Shown: positions 52,586 to 61,354 of the stretch, in pieces
Position numbering within the stretch: position 1 is the stretch's first letter
Layout of the letters: every line of letters begins with the position of its first letter
Assembly (NCBI GenBank): GCA_017507045.1
Contig: JAFWBP010000012.1
Location: 62,001-126,000, forward strand
DNA length: 64,000 nucleotides
Direction: 5' to 3'
Origin: Clostridia bacterium
Lineage (GTDB): Bacteria; Bacillota; Clostridia; Christensenellales; Borkfalkiaceae
The notes under the pieces: generated by a model
Told to the model about the DNA's origin: nothing
The model's input: the letters and a program-made list of their open reading frames with translations, nothing else
Database searches by the model: none
Program-made: the position numbers and the translations under genes

Positions 52586-54547
52586 TTATCGCAGATAACT
52601 GCCTCTTGCGCTCTCACGAACGCGGTAGATGCGCAGCTCCTCACCGCTGTTTGCATCAATATAGACGATATATTCATCTTCGCCGTATCCGCAAGAAAAC
52701 TCATAGGCAATCGCTTCTCTTCCCTCCACAGGAATGAGTGCGAGATTGGCACCGTGCACCTCCAGCCCTGCGGAGAGCTTTTCTGCCGCCTCCTGCTTCG
52801 TGAGTGCATGCTCCAGCATGCGCTCCTTTTCATTAAGGAGGTAACCGCGAGCATCCATTCCCACAACGCGCCCCTTTTCCTCACACACGCGAACGCGGAT
52901 GATCTCAGGGTAGATGCGCACACCGCAGCTAACCGTTGTATAAGTGAGGTTGGCAACCATTCCTCCATCAGCCATCCACACTGCGCCCACATTTTCGATG
53001 CCGATCCCCTTTAAAAATTCGCGCGCGATCGCATCACACGTTTCAAGATCAAAGTTTTTTTGCGTGCATTCCTCATAGGTATCGAAGAAGGCAAGCTTAC
53101 CGCCGTTTTTCGTGATCTCAGCAAAAATCTCAAGATCGTTCTCATCGGTGAGAACAAAGTTATAGCAGGAAACCTCGCGCGCAATCGTTTCGCCCGTGTA
53201 TTTGATCTCACGGACATGGTAGTTTTCGAAATACTTCATTGCGCGCGCCTCTGCTTCGGAAACGCTGATCTCCGCAAAGCGTGCAAGACGGTTTTCGCCA
53301 ACGTTGCCTTCGCCCGCAAACGGCGCATGAGCTAGCTCTTCGGTTGCTAAACGCGTTCTTCTTCCCATCTCGCCGAACTTCTCGCTCATGCCCTCCGCGT
53401 TTCCCTCTAAAAATTCTCTGAGGTCGCTCTCCGTCATGTTCATAATGAGGCCGTTGAGCTCGTTATAGAGGCGATCGTTGATTTCATAGAGGCGGCTCAC
53501 ATGCTCGATCTCCTGCGCGCTGAGCGAACGCCCGGAGGCAAGCTTTGCGAGCATGGTGCGCGCATAAATGCCCGTACTGTTTACGAAGGAGGAAATATCC
53601 GTGCCCGTGGCGCTATCTACCGGCACCTTTTCAAGGGCACTCTCCATGAGCGCGGAATCCACCAGGATATCGGTGAGAAGCCTCCTCTGCTCGTTTGCAC
53701 CCGAAGAGATGCGAAGCTTGCCAAGATTTTCATCAAGATCTTCGGAAACGGCTGCCATTTCGTAGAGCGTGGAACGGTAACCGTTTTCGCTTGCAAGCAT
53801 CATTTCATTCATGCGAAAGGAGCCTGCCGTAACGATCGTTGCAAGAATAAGGCATGCCGTGCCGAGAGAAATAACGGCTGCAAGCCAGCCACCGAACCCT
53901 GCGGTGCGTCGCTCGGTTTTCTGCTCGCGCTTGTGCTTTTTATCCTCTGCCTTGCGGACACGGGCCGCCTCTTTTGCTTGAAGCCAACTTTCACGCGCCT
54001 TTTCACGCGCCGCTTGCTTTTGGCTGCGAAGAGCCATACGCTCGCTCTTTTCACGCGCGAGGCGATTTTGGCGCTCCGCCTTAGATTCGTTTTTCAGCAT
54101 TTCACGGCGTGCAGCTTTTTCGGCACGGCGCTCCACCTTCTTTTCTTTCAGCTCCGCACGCTTGCGCGCGATCATTTCCTTGCGCGCAAGGCGCTTTTCG
54201 GCAACGGCACGCTTATGGGCGAGCTTCTTGTCCTTGAGCGCTGCTTTCTGTTCGGTTTTCGATTGCTTTGCGGAAACCTTCTTTTCCTCTTGCACCTTCT
54301 TTTTTTCAGCACGCTTTCTTGCTTCCGCAATACGCTTATCCGCCGCCGCTTCTTCACGCTGTTCCGCGGTCTTGGAAACTTCTTTCTTTGCGGAGCCTTT
54401 GGACATGGCACCTCCGTTTTTCATCGATTTTTTCACGGGCGCCGCCGGCTTCTTCGTATCAACGCTTTCTTGCGTAAAGGTTTCTTCCTCTACGCGCTCC
54501 ACCTTCTTTGCCCCGCTGGATACGTTCTTTCCGATTTCACTTTTCAT
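52586..54547 (-). CDS. ypeB: YpeB-like spore germination protein with long charged N-terminal extension
   Basis: 653 residues. The C-terminal ~430 match YpeB: a membrane helix (about 218-242), a helical region (YRSTLYEMAAVSEDLDENLGKLRIS), and PepSY-like repeats (YVDANSGEE-type DEYIVYIDANSGEELRIY, AEKLSAGLEVHG). YpeB partners SleB in the spore inner membrane and is needed for its stability. The first ~215 residues are a Lys/Arg/Glu/Ala-rich segment (KKAERKR-like, few hydrophobics) absent from typical ~450-residue YpeB; it would face the spore core. It is encoded directly after sleB. Confidence 0.88.
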   Translation of the reverse strand: MKSEIGKNVSSGAKKVERVEEETFTQESVDTKKPAAPVKKSMKNGGAMSKGSAKKEVSKTAEQREEAAADKRIAEARKRAEKKKVQEEKKVSAKQSKTEQKAALKDKKLAHKRAVAEKRLARKEMIARKRAELKEKKVERRAEKAARREMLKNESKAERQNRLAREKSERMALRSQKQAAREKARESWLQAKEAARVRKAEDKKHKREQKTERRTAGFGGWLAAVISLGTACLILATIVTAGSFRMNEMMLASENGYRSTLYEMAAVSEDLDENLGKLRISSGANEQRRLLTDILVDSALMESALEKVPVDSATGTDISSFVNSTGIYARTMLAKLASGRSLSAQEIEHVSRLYEINDRLYNELNGLIMNMTESDLREFLEGNAEGMSEKFGEMGRRTRLATEELAHAPFAGEGNVGENRLARFAEISVSEAEARAMKYFENYHVREIKYTGETIAREVSCYNFVLTDENDLEIFAEITKNGGKLAFFDTYEECTQKNFDLETCDAIAREFLKGIGIENVGAVWMADGGMVANLTYTTVSCGVRIYPEIIRVRVCEEKGRVVGMDARGYLLNEKERMLEHALTKQEAAEKLSAGLEVHGANLALIPVEGREAIAYEFSCGYGEDEYIVYIDANSGEELRIYRVRESARGSYLR

Positions 54548-54559
54548 TTCTTCTCCTCC

Positions 54560-55306
54560 TTAAATGGCAAAGACGTGCTTGCCGATAACCGTGACCGTTT
54601 TACGGTTGAAAATCCACGAGCTCGTTGCAACGGCGGGATTATAGTAGTAAAGGCAACCGTACGTTGGATCCCATCCGTTCATGGCGTCACGTGCGGCGTT
54701 ATATGCCGTTTGATTGGGTTCTAAGTTGATCTGTCCATCCGTGACCGCGGTGAAGGCACCCTTTTGATAAACGACGCCTGCAATCGTATTGGGGAAGGAC
54801 GAACTCCTCACACGGTTCATGATGACCGCACCGATGGCAACCTGCCCCGTGTAGCTCTCTCCTCTTCCCTCGGCGTAAATGCACTTGGCGAGAAGGTAAA
54901 GATCGGATGAGGTGTAGTTGGAAGCACCTGCGTTTGCGCTCGAAGAGTTTCCTCCCGTTAGTGCGTTGTAGGAAGCCGTCATACCAAGCGCTTTATAGGT
55001 TGCCTTGCCAACGACGCCATCTGCGCTTAATCCGTTTTTCTTCTGGAAGGCGATAACCGCCTGCTTTGTGCCCGCGCCAAAGATTCCGTCTACAGCGCCC
55101 TTGTAGTAGCCCCATTGTTTCAATCTGCGCTGGACTTCCTTTACCTCTGCACCCGTACTGCCTTGGCGGAGCACGGCCGTCTCTATGGCAAGTTCCAGCG
55201 CGGTATCGGCCGCTTCCTGCACGCTCGCGGTCGTCGTGATGACCCCGGCGGCCATGGTCGCGAGCATCGCAAGCGAAAGCGCGCCGATTGCCAAAAACTT
55301 TTTCAT
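54560..55306 (-). CDS. sleB: spore cortex-lytic enzyme SleB
   Basis: Lytic transglycosylase that degrades spore cortex during germination. 248 residues: signal peptide (about 1-27), a peptidoglycan-binding domain (VLRQGSTGAEVKEVQRRLKQWGYYKGAVDG...GTKQAVIAFQKKNGLSADGVVGKAT), a Ser/Ala/Asn linker, and the SleB hydrolase domain with CIYAEGRGESYTGQVAIGAVIMNRV (catalytic Glu), YNAARDAMNGWDPTYGCLYYYNP. AGGAGG precedes the ATG. Paired with ypeB. Confidence 0.96.
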   Translation of the reverse strand: MKKFLAIGALSLAMLATMAAGVITTTASVQEAADTALELAIETAVLRQGSTGAEVKEVQRRLKQWGYYKGAVDGIFGAGTKQAVIAFQKKNGLSADGVVGKATYKALGMTASYNALTGGNSSSANAGASNYTSSDLYLLAKCIYAEGRGESYTGQVAIGAVIMNRVRSSSFPNTIAGVVYQKGAFTAVTDGQINLEPNQTAYNAARDAMNGWDPTYGCLYYYNPAVATSSWIFNRKTVTVIGKHVFAI

Positions 55307-55320
55307 ATATTCCTCCTATG

Positions 55321-55351
55321 CACAATGTGCGCAAGGCGAAATTTTTTATGC
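55321..55351 (-). promoter_or_regulatory. candidate sigma-G promoter of sleB
   Basis: Minus strand: GCATA (55351-55347), 19-bp spacer, CATTGTG (55327-55321), close to the forespore sigma-G pattern GCATA-N17/18-CATnnTA. sleB is a forespore gene, which supports it; the last two bases and the spacer are imperfect. Confidence 0.45.
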
Positions 55352-55430
55352 GAACTTTTTTGATACGGTCATGAAAGAAAGGGCACACGCTCGATTCATG
55401 CCGCCTTTTTCGTTCACAAAAAAATTCAGT

Positions 55431-55459
55431 GTATAAAAAATTCTTTCACGGCAATAATT
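55431..55459 (+). promoter_or_regulatory. candidate sigma-F promoter of spoIIR
   Basis: GTATA (55431-55435), 14-bp spacer, GGCAATAATT (55450-55459), matching the sigma-F pattern GYATA and GGnnAnAnT. spoIIR is the classic sigma-F gene. Confidence 0.6.
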
Positions 55460-55476
55460 GTGTTGCGAGGTGAAAG

Positions 55477-56004
55477 ATGAAAAAGTTCGGCTTAATCGGA
55501 TTATTTCTGTTTGCAATTTTGGCAATTATGCTTTTCTGCGGTGGATTTGAGGACATGGGTACGGGCAATGCTGCCTACCTACGCGTACATATCCGCGCCG
55601 ATTCCAACGAAAGCGCGGCGCAGGCAGTGAAATATAAGGTGCGAGATGCAGTTGTGGAATATCTAACGCCCACCGTTGCCGCATGCGAAACGAAGGAAGA
55701 AGCAATGAAAAAGATTCGAAGCAATCTTGCTGCCATTGAGAAGGTGGCGGAGCGTGTTCTTTGTGTAAACGGATTTTCTTACAGCGCGAAAGCAAGCCTT
55801 CGCCGCGAAGAGTTCCCCACGCGCGTTTATGAAAACGTCACTCTTGAAGCAGGCGTATACGACGCGCTCATCTTGGAGCTTGGCGCGGGAAAAGGTGATA
55901 ATTGGTGGTGCGTCATCTATCCGCCGCTCTGCTTCACAGGCGGCGGTGGAAACGTGATTTATAGAAGCAAGATTCTGGAAATCATTCAACAGTTTTTCAG
56001 ATAA
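55477..56004 (+). CDS. spoIIR: stage II sporulation protein R
   Basis: Secreted forespore signal that activates the SpoIIGA protease, which turns on sigma-E in the mother cell. 175 residues: N-terminal helix or signal (about 5-24), then the SpoIIR core (LRVHIRADSNESAAQAVKYKVRDAVVEYL, SYSAKASLRREEFPTRVYENVTLEAGVYDALILELGAGKGDNWWCVIYPPLCF). GAGGTGAAAG precedes the ATG. It is divergent from sleB and has its own sigma-F-like promoter. Confidence 0.95.
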   Translation: MKKFGLIGLFLFAILAIMLFCGGFEDMGTGNAAYLRVHIRADSNESAAQAVKYKVRDAVVEYLTPTVAACETKEEAMKKIRSNLAAIEKVAERVLCVNGFSYSAKASLRREEFPTRVYENVTLEAGVYDALILELGAGKGDNWWCVIYPPLCFTGGGGNVIYRSKILEIIQQFFR

Positions 56005-56042
56005 AAAGAGCCGCGCGCCGTGCAATAAGCACGGCGCGCGGC
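56003..56042. terminator. GC-rich terminator between spoIIR and mnmA
   Basis: GCCGCGCGCCGTGC and its exact complement pair around AATAA. On the minus strand, CTTTTTATC follows, ending mnmA; on the plus strand the stem follows the spoIIR stop by 5 bp without a T-run. Confidence 0.8.
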
Positions 56043-56057
56043 CGTATGATAGATTTT

Positions 56058-57149
<1,092 letters not shown>

Positions 57150-57235
57150 TCACGGCTTCGCAATTTCGCCGCCCGAATTTTTTTCTCCATTTTACCATAA
57201 TCCGCCGAAAATATAAAGCATTTTTTTGGGGAATG

Positions 57236-57244
57236 TGCTATAAT
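57236..57244 (+). promoter_or_regulatory. extended -10 promoter before tRNA-Arg
   Basis: TGCTATAAT (57236-57244) is an extended -10 element; no good -35 is seen. A second, similar GTGCTACAATATGTGT lies at 57280-57295, too close to the tRNA to start it. Confidence 0.5.
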
Positions 57245-57290
57245 GTGTTCTACAAAGTGCGCTTTAATGGGCGCTCTTGTGCTACAATAT

Positions 57291-57367
57291 GTGTCCGTAG
57301 CTCAGTTGGATAGAGCGCAAGCCTCCGGAGCTTGAGGCCGCAGGTTCGACTCCTGTCGGGCACACCA
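57291..57367 (+). tRNA. tRNA-Arg (CCG)
   Basis: 77 nt with encoded CCA. Acceptor GTGTCCG pairs with CGGGCAC; D arm GCTC...GAGC; anticodon loop CTCCGGA gives CCG at 57325-57327; the T loop is GTTCGACTC. Decodes CGG. Confidence 0.95.
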
Positions 57368-57370
57368 AAG

Positions 57371-57398
57371 AAAAGGACGGTTTTTCCGTTCTTTTTTT
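57371..57398 (+). terminator. terminator after tRNA-Arg
   Basis: AAAGGACGG and CCGTTCTTT pair around TTTTT and are followed by a T-run. Confidence 0.8.
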
Positions 57399-57472
57399 GT
57401 GGATTTGAGAACGTTGGTTGGAATAAATTTTTAGAAACATCAAAAAATAGGCAATTATTTTTTCATACCCCC

Positions 57473-57500
57473 TTGATTTTTGGCGAAAATGCTGTATAAT
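57473..57500 (+). promoter_or_regulatory. promoter of the EF-G-like gene
   Basis: TTGATT (57473-57478), 16-bp spacer, TATAAT (57495-57500). It fixes the start at 57549 rather than the in-frame ATG at 57480. Confidence 0.8.
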
Positions 57501-57548
57501 GAGTGCAAGCGGGCTTTCACCGCATTCAACGACAAGGGGTACAATCCT

Positions 57549-59594
57549 ATGAATTTCTCAGCCAAAAACATCCGCAATATCGCGGTTGTAGGGCATAGCG
57601 GCGAGGGGAAAACCACCCTCTGCGAGGCGATGCTCTTCAATGCCGGCGTGATCGAGCGCATGGGCAAGATTGAAACCGGTTCTACCGTGTGCGATTTCGA
57701 TGAACTTGAAATTGCAAGAAAATCTTCTATTTCGCTCGCCGTTGCCTACCTGAACTGGAAGGACGTAAAGCTCAACCTCATCGATGGTCCCGGATTCTAC
57801 GATTTCGAAGGCGAATTCAATTCCGCAATGCGCGCAGCAGGCGCGGCGCTCGTTGTTACGGGTGCAAACGGCGCAGTTTCCGTTGGCGCGGAGAAGGCGA
57901 TCAATCTCTGCCTCAAGGCAAAGAAGCCGCTCGTTGTGTTCATCAACGGCATGGATAAAGAGAACGCCGATTACCATGGCACCGTGCACGCCCTTCAGGA
58001 GCAATATAAGGGCAAGATCGCGCCCATTCAGATTCCCATCATGGAAGGCAATAAGATGGCGGGCATTGTGAACGCGCTCACCGGCAAGGCTTATAAATTC
58101 ACCAACGTCGGGCCCGAAGAGATCCCCGTTCCCGATATTTATCGGCGCGATCTCGAAGAGATGCAGGCGGCGCTCATGGAAACTGCCGCAGAAAACGATG
58201 AAGTGCTGCTCGAAAAATACTTCGAGGATGGTTTCCTTTCTCGCGAGGATACCATTCACGGCATCCGCAAGGGAATCTTCTCTATCAACGTCATTCCCGT
58301 TATGGCAGGCAGCGCGTTACAGAACAAGGGCGTTATCAACCTCATGAACGAGATCGTGAACTACATGCCCGAAGCAACGGAGCGCGCAGGCATTCCTGCA
58401 ACCGACCTCAAGAAGGATACCGTTGTTGGCGTTGCGTGCGAAGAAAATGCACCTCTCGCGGCGCAAGTATTCAAGACGGCCGTTGATGCCTTCGTAGGCA
58501 AGATGAACTATCTCCGCGTTTGCCGCGGCAAATTGAAAACGGGTACCGACGTTTATAACCCCAACACGAATACCACGGAGCGCATCAACTCGCTTTACGT
58601 TGTGCGCGGCAAGAAGCTTGAGCCTGTGAGCGAGCTCTGCGCGGGCGATATCGGCGCCGTTTCCAAGCTTGCGAACACGGGCACGAACGATACCCTCTGC
58701 GATCCGAACGCCCCCGTGCAGTTTGACGCGATCCCCTTCCCGAAGCCCGTGCTTGCAATGGCGGCGTTTGCCACGGTGCGCGGCACGGAAGATAAGGTGT
58801 TCGGCGGCCTCAACCGCCTCGCCGAAGAGGATATGAGCTTCCAAGTAACCAAGAACCCCGATACGGGCGAAACGCTCGCTTGTGGGCAGGGCGAAGTGCA
58901 CCTCGATATCATCAAGAGAAAGCTGAAGGCAAAATTCGGTGCGGATGCGGAATTCAAGCTCCCCACCGTTGCCTACCGCGAAACGATTCGTGCAACGGCA
59001 GTTGCAGAAGGCAAGCACAAGAAGCAGACCGGCGGACATGGTCAGTTCGGACGCGTTCTCATCCGCTTCGAACCCTGCGAAAAGGACTTCGAGTTTGCAG
59101 ATGAAGTTGTGGGCGGCACCGTTCCCAAGAACTATATTCCTGCCGTTGAAAAAGGACTTTTGGATTGCCTTGGCCACGGCGTGCTCGCGGGCTACCCCGT
59201 AATCCGTATGCGTGCGGTTCTCTTCGATGGCGGATACCACCCCGTAGATTCCTCGGAAGCCGCTTTCAAAACGGCCGCCGAACTCGCGTTTAAGGAAGGC
59301 ATGAAGAATGCCAGCCCCGTTCTCCTTGAGCCCATCCAGAGCCTCAAGATCGCCGTTCCCGAGCAGTACGTGGGCGACGTTATGGGCGACCTCAACAAGC
59401 GCAGAGGCCGCATCATCGGCATGGATACCCTCGAAGGGCTGCAGGTGATCACCGCAGAAGCGCCGCAGGGCGAGATCCTCACGTATGCTACGTCGCTTCG
59501 ATCGATGACGCAAGGCAGAGGCAAGTTCACGGAAAGCTTCTCTCGCTACGAGCAGGCACCCGATATGGTTCTGCAGAATTTGAACAAAGCGTAA
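57549..59594 (+). CDS. elongation factor G-like GTPase (EF-G2 type)
   Basis: 681-residue translational GTPase of the EF-G2/FusA2 subgroup rather than canonical EF-G. G1 is GHSGEGKTTL; switch II is DGPGFYDFEGE, where EF-G has DTPGHVDF, so the catalytic His is absent as in other EF-G2. The guanine motif NKxD reads INGMDKENAD, with Lys changed to Gly. Domains II-V follow (FKTAVDAFVGKMNYLRVCRGKL, QVTKNPDTGETLACGQGEVHLDI, YRETIRATAVAEGKHKKQTGGHGQFG, LEPIQSLKIAVPEQYVGDVMGDLNKRRG). AAGGGG precedes the start. The function of EF-G2 is unsettled. Confidence 0.9.
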   Translation: MNFSAKNIRNIAVVGHSGEGKTTLCEAMLFNAGVIERMGKIETGSTVCDFDELEIARKSSISLAVAYLNWKDVKLNLIDGPGFYDFEGEFNSAMRAAGAALVVTGANGAVSVGAEKAINLCLKAKKPLVVFINGMDKENADYHGTVHALQEQYKGKIAPIQIPIMEGNKMAGIVNALTGKAYKFTNVGPEEIPVPDIYRRDLEEMQAALMETAAENDEVLLEKYFEDGFLSREDTIHGIRKGIFSINVIPVMAGSALQNKGVINLMNEIVNYMPEATERAGIPATDLKKDTVVGVACEENAPLAAQVFKTAVDAFVGKMNYLRVCRGKLKTGTDVYNPNTNTTERINSLYVVRGKKLEPVSELCAGDIGAVSKLANTGTNDTLCDPNAPVQFDAIPFPKPVLAMAAFATVRGTEDKVFGGLNRLAEEDMSFQVTKNPDTGETLACGQGEVHLDIIKRKLKAKFGADAEFKLPTVAYRETIRATAVAEGKHKKQTGGHGQFGRVLIRFEPCEKDFEFADEVVGGTVPKNYIPAVEKGLLDCLGHGVLAGYPVIRMRAVLFDGGYHPVDSSEAAFKTAAELAFKEGMKNASPVLLEPIQSLKIAVPEQYVGDVMGDLNKRRGRIIGMDTLEGLQVITAEAPQGEILTYATSLRSMTQGRGKFTESFSRYEQAPDMVLQNLNKA

Positions 59595-59605
59595 AGCGAT
59601 AATAA

Positions 59606-59644
59606 TAATTCCCCCACGGCGTTGCCGTGGGGGTTCGTTTTTTC
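59606..59644 (+). terminator. terminator of the EF-G-like gene
   Basis: CCCCCACGGC and GCCGTGGGGG pair around GTT, then TTCGTTTTTT. Confidence 0.92.
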
Positions 59645-59659
59645 ATGCAAAATGCAAAT

Positions 59660-59685
59660 GAAAAGGCGTGGGATATCCCACGCCT
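59660..59685 (-). terminator. perfect palindrome, likely end of the tRNA operon
   Basis: AGGCGTGGGAT and ATCCCACGCCT form a perfect 22-bp palindrome at 59664-59685; on the minus strand TTTTCATTT follows, facing the tRNA operon. The rest of 59645-59811 shows no gene. Confidence 0.6.
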
Positions 59686-59811
59686 ATTCGTTCATCCTAT
59701 CGGCAACTCATGCATCTACCTTTCAGGCGCTTTTTCTATAGTTGAATTATAAATTTTTTACGTAGCCACTCCCCTTTTGCTTCCCAACTTTACCCCAGAT
59801 ATAGCAATAAC

Positions 59812-59843
59812 GCCGTTTTTACAGATCGCTCTGTAAAAACGGC
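59812..59843 (-). terminator. hairpin just downstream of tRNA-Leu
   Basis: GCCGTTTTTACAG and CTGTAAAAACGGC pair exactly around six bases; the minus-strand tract after it (GTTATTG) is weak, so it may be a processing stem or a weak terminator preceding the palindrome at 59664. Confidence 0.5.
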
Positions 59844-59850
59844 TTTATTC

Positions 59851-59937
59851 TGGTGCCGGTGGTCGGGCTCGAACCGACACGGTATCGCTACCGAGGGATT
59901 TTAAGTCCCTTGCGTCTGCCAATTCCACCACACCGGC
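59851..59937 (-). tRNA. tRNA-Leu (TAA)
   Basis: 87 nt with CCA. Class II tRNA with long variable arm; acceptor GCCGGTG, anticodon stem GGGACTTAAAATCCC gives TAA, T arm GTCGGTTCGAGCCCGAC. Last gene of a four-tRNA operon. Confidence 0.96.
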
Positions 59938-60003
59938 GCAGTTGCATAGATATAAAAAAAATGCCGAGGCAGCGACGTAGCTACTGCCTCGGCACCGCAC
60001 GTT

Positions 60004-60078
60004 TGGAGGCGCCACCCGGATTTGAACCGGGGAATCAGGGTTTTGCAGACCCTTGCCTTACCACTTGGCTATGGCGCC
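60004..60078 (-). tRNA. tRNA-Cys (GCA)
   Basis: 75 nt with CCA. Acceptor GGCGCCA/TGGCGCC; anticodon loop in GGGTCTGCAAAACCC gives GCA; T arm CCCGGTTCAAATCCGGG. Confidence 0.96.
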
Positions 60079-60104
60079 AAAAAAAACAGTGCGGACGCTG
60101 TGTT

Positions 60105-60179
60105 TGGAGCGGGAAACGAGATTCGAACCCGCGACATCCACCTTGGCAAGGTGGCGCTCTACCACTGAGCTATTCCCGC
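60105..60179 (-). tRNA. tRNA-Gly (GCC)
   Basis: 75 nt with CCA. Acceptor GCGGGAA; anticodon stem CACCTTGCCAAGGTG gives GCC; T arm contains GTTCGAATC. Confidence 0.96.
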
Positions 60180-60202
60180 ATAAAAAGCTTTCCGCACTGT
60201 AT

Positions 60203-60278
60203 TGGTGGAAGTTATAGGGTTCGAACCTATGACCCCCTGCTTGTAAGGCAGGTGCTCTCCCAGCTGAGCTAAACTTCC
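60203..60278 (-). tRNA. tRNA-Val (TAC)
   Basis: 76 nt with CCA. Acceptor GGAAGTT; anticodon stem CTGCCTTACAAGCAG gives TAC; T arm ATAGGTTCGAACCTAT. First gene of the Val-Gly-Cys-Leu operon. Confidence 0.96.
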
Positions 60279-60290
60279 GATTGCTTGAAT

Positions 60291-60319
60291 ACTATACCAC
60301 ATTCGAAAAAAGATTGCAA
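60291..60319 (-). promoter_or_regulatory. promoter of the tRNA operon
   Basis: Minus strand: TTGCAA (60319-60314), 17-bp spacer, TATAGT (60296-60291), 13 bp before tRNA-Val. The remaining gap to 60509 has no gene. Confidence 0.82.
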
Positions 60320-60509
60320 GCGTTTTTTCTTAAAATCGCAAATTTTTTTCGTAAATTTTCTTTTTACTGCTTATGACGGGGCTCATCTTAATGTTCCTTA
60401 TAAAAAAGGCGGCACGATTTTTCAAAGATGAAAAGCTTTTTCATGTGCTTGGATATGATTTTAATAATCTCTTCGTGGCAAATCTCCCGCGTGCTTTCAT
60501 AATGCAAAC

Positions 60510-60543
60510 GAAGAAAACCCCCACACCATGTCCGGCGTGGGGG
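60510..60543 (-). terminator. terminator after rpmA
   Basis: Minus strand: CCCCCACGCCGGA and CATGGTGTGGGGG pair with minor mismatches and are followed by TTTTCTTC. Confidence 0.85.
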
Positions 60544-60557
60544 CTAATGATTTTTTC

Positions 60558-60821
60558 TTAGTAAACGCTGACCTGCTTCTTGTCACGCTTCGTCTCATAA
60601 CGAACGACGCCATCCTTAAGGGCGAAGAGCGTATCATCTCCACCGATGCCGACGTTGTTACCGGGGTGGATCTTCGTGCCGCGCTGGCGCACGAGGATGC
60701 TACCCGCAAGAACCTCCTGGCCATCCTGACGCTTCACGCCAAGGCGCTTCGCGTTGGAATCTCTGCCGTTGTGGGAGGAACCGGTACCCTTTTTATGAGC
60801 GAATAATGCGATAAAAATCAT
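60558..60821 (-). CDS. rpmA: 50S ribosomal protein L27
   Basis: 87-residue large-subunit protein whose N-terminus reaches the peptidyl-transferase centre. Core: [46 protein letters not shown]. Eight residues (MIFIALFA) precede the HKKG that is the mature N-terminus in many bacteria. In Bacillota such leaders end in FFA or LFA and are cut by the protease Prp, so processing is expected. The prp gene usually found between rplU and rpmA is not here; the 42-bp gap is too short for it. AAGGAGAA precedes the start. Confidence 0.96.
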   Translation of the reverse strand: MIFIALFAHKKGTGSSHNGRDSNAKRLGVKRQDGQEVLAGSILVRQRGTKIHPGNNVGIGGDDTLFALKDGVVRYETKRDKKQVSVY

Positions 60822-60863
60822 ACTTATTCTCCTTAAATGTTATTCGGGTTGCGCCCCGTGCGA

Positions 60864-61169
60864 TTAAACGGTGATCTTTTCAATCTTCACCGCGGTGAAA
60901 GGCTGACGGTGGCCCTGTTTCTTACGCTCGTTCTTCTTCGCCTTGTACTTAAAGACGATGATCTTCTTGAACTTATCCTGCGCCTGAACGGTTGCCGTCA
61001 CCTTAGCGGATTTAGCGGCCTCGCCGACGGTTACGTTACCGCCGTCTGCCACCATCACGACGTTGAAGGAAACCTCTGCGCCAACTTCAGCGTTGAGCTT
61101 TTCCACCTTCACTACGTCGCCCTCGGAAACCTTATACTGCTTTCCGCCGTTTTCGATGATTGCGTACAT
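60864..61169 (-). CDS. rplU: 50S ribosomal protein L21
   Basis: 101-residue protein that binds 23S rRNA with L20. Sequence MYAIIENGGKQYKVSEGDVVKVEKLNAEVG and the C-terminal YKAKKNERKKQGHRQPFT fit the family exactly. GAGGAGG precedes the ATG. The ~95-nt leader may carry an L21-type control element; I see only a weak stem near 61215-61250 and do not assign one. Confidence 0.97.
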   Translation of the reverse strand: MYAIIENGGKQYKVSEGDVVKVEKLNAEVGAEVSFNVVMVADGGNVTVGEAAKSAKVTATVQAQDKFKKIIVFKYKAKKNERKKQGHRQPFTAVKIEKITV

Positions 61170-61267
61170 TTCGCGTTTTACCTCCTCTTACCAGTCTCGC
61201 AAGATGTCGTAGGCGATTCCTCTGTTTCAAGAATGCTTGGCTGCCCGTTCTTAGCGGCTCAGGGTAT

Positions 61268-61296
61268 AATTTATCATACTGAGTAGGAAAAGTCAA
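61268..61296 (-). promoter_or_regulatory. promoter of rplU-rpmA
   Basis: Minus strand: TTGACT (61296-61291), 17-bp spacer, TAAATT (61273-61268). Confidence 0.55.
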
Positions 61297-61354
61297 GCAC
61301 TTTTCGCATAGATCGCGAGATTTTTTCGCAAACTGCGGGAAAAGGAGAGAGAAT

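Noticed and set aside
58317..59513. 398-codon minus-strand frame opposite the EF-G-like gene
   Set aside because: Shadow frame of a conserved GTPase with strong codon bias.
59853..60272. 139-codon plus-strand frame over the four tRNA genes
   Set aside because: It is the complement of four well-folded tRNAs; typical spurious tRNA-antisense frame.
60373..60561. 62-codon plus-strand frame between the tRNA operon and rpmA
   Set aside because: It reads through the rpmA terminator hairpin and has no ribosome site; treated as chance.
61170..61260. L21-leader type regulatory RNA upstream of rplU
   Set aside because: Only a weak stem could be drawn and I cannot match the consensus with confidence, so it is mentioned under rplU but not called.
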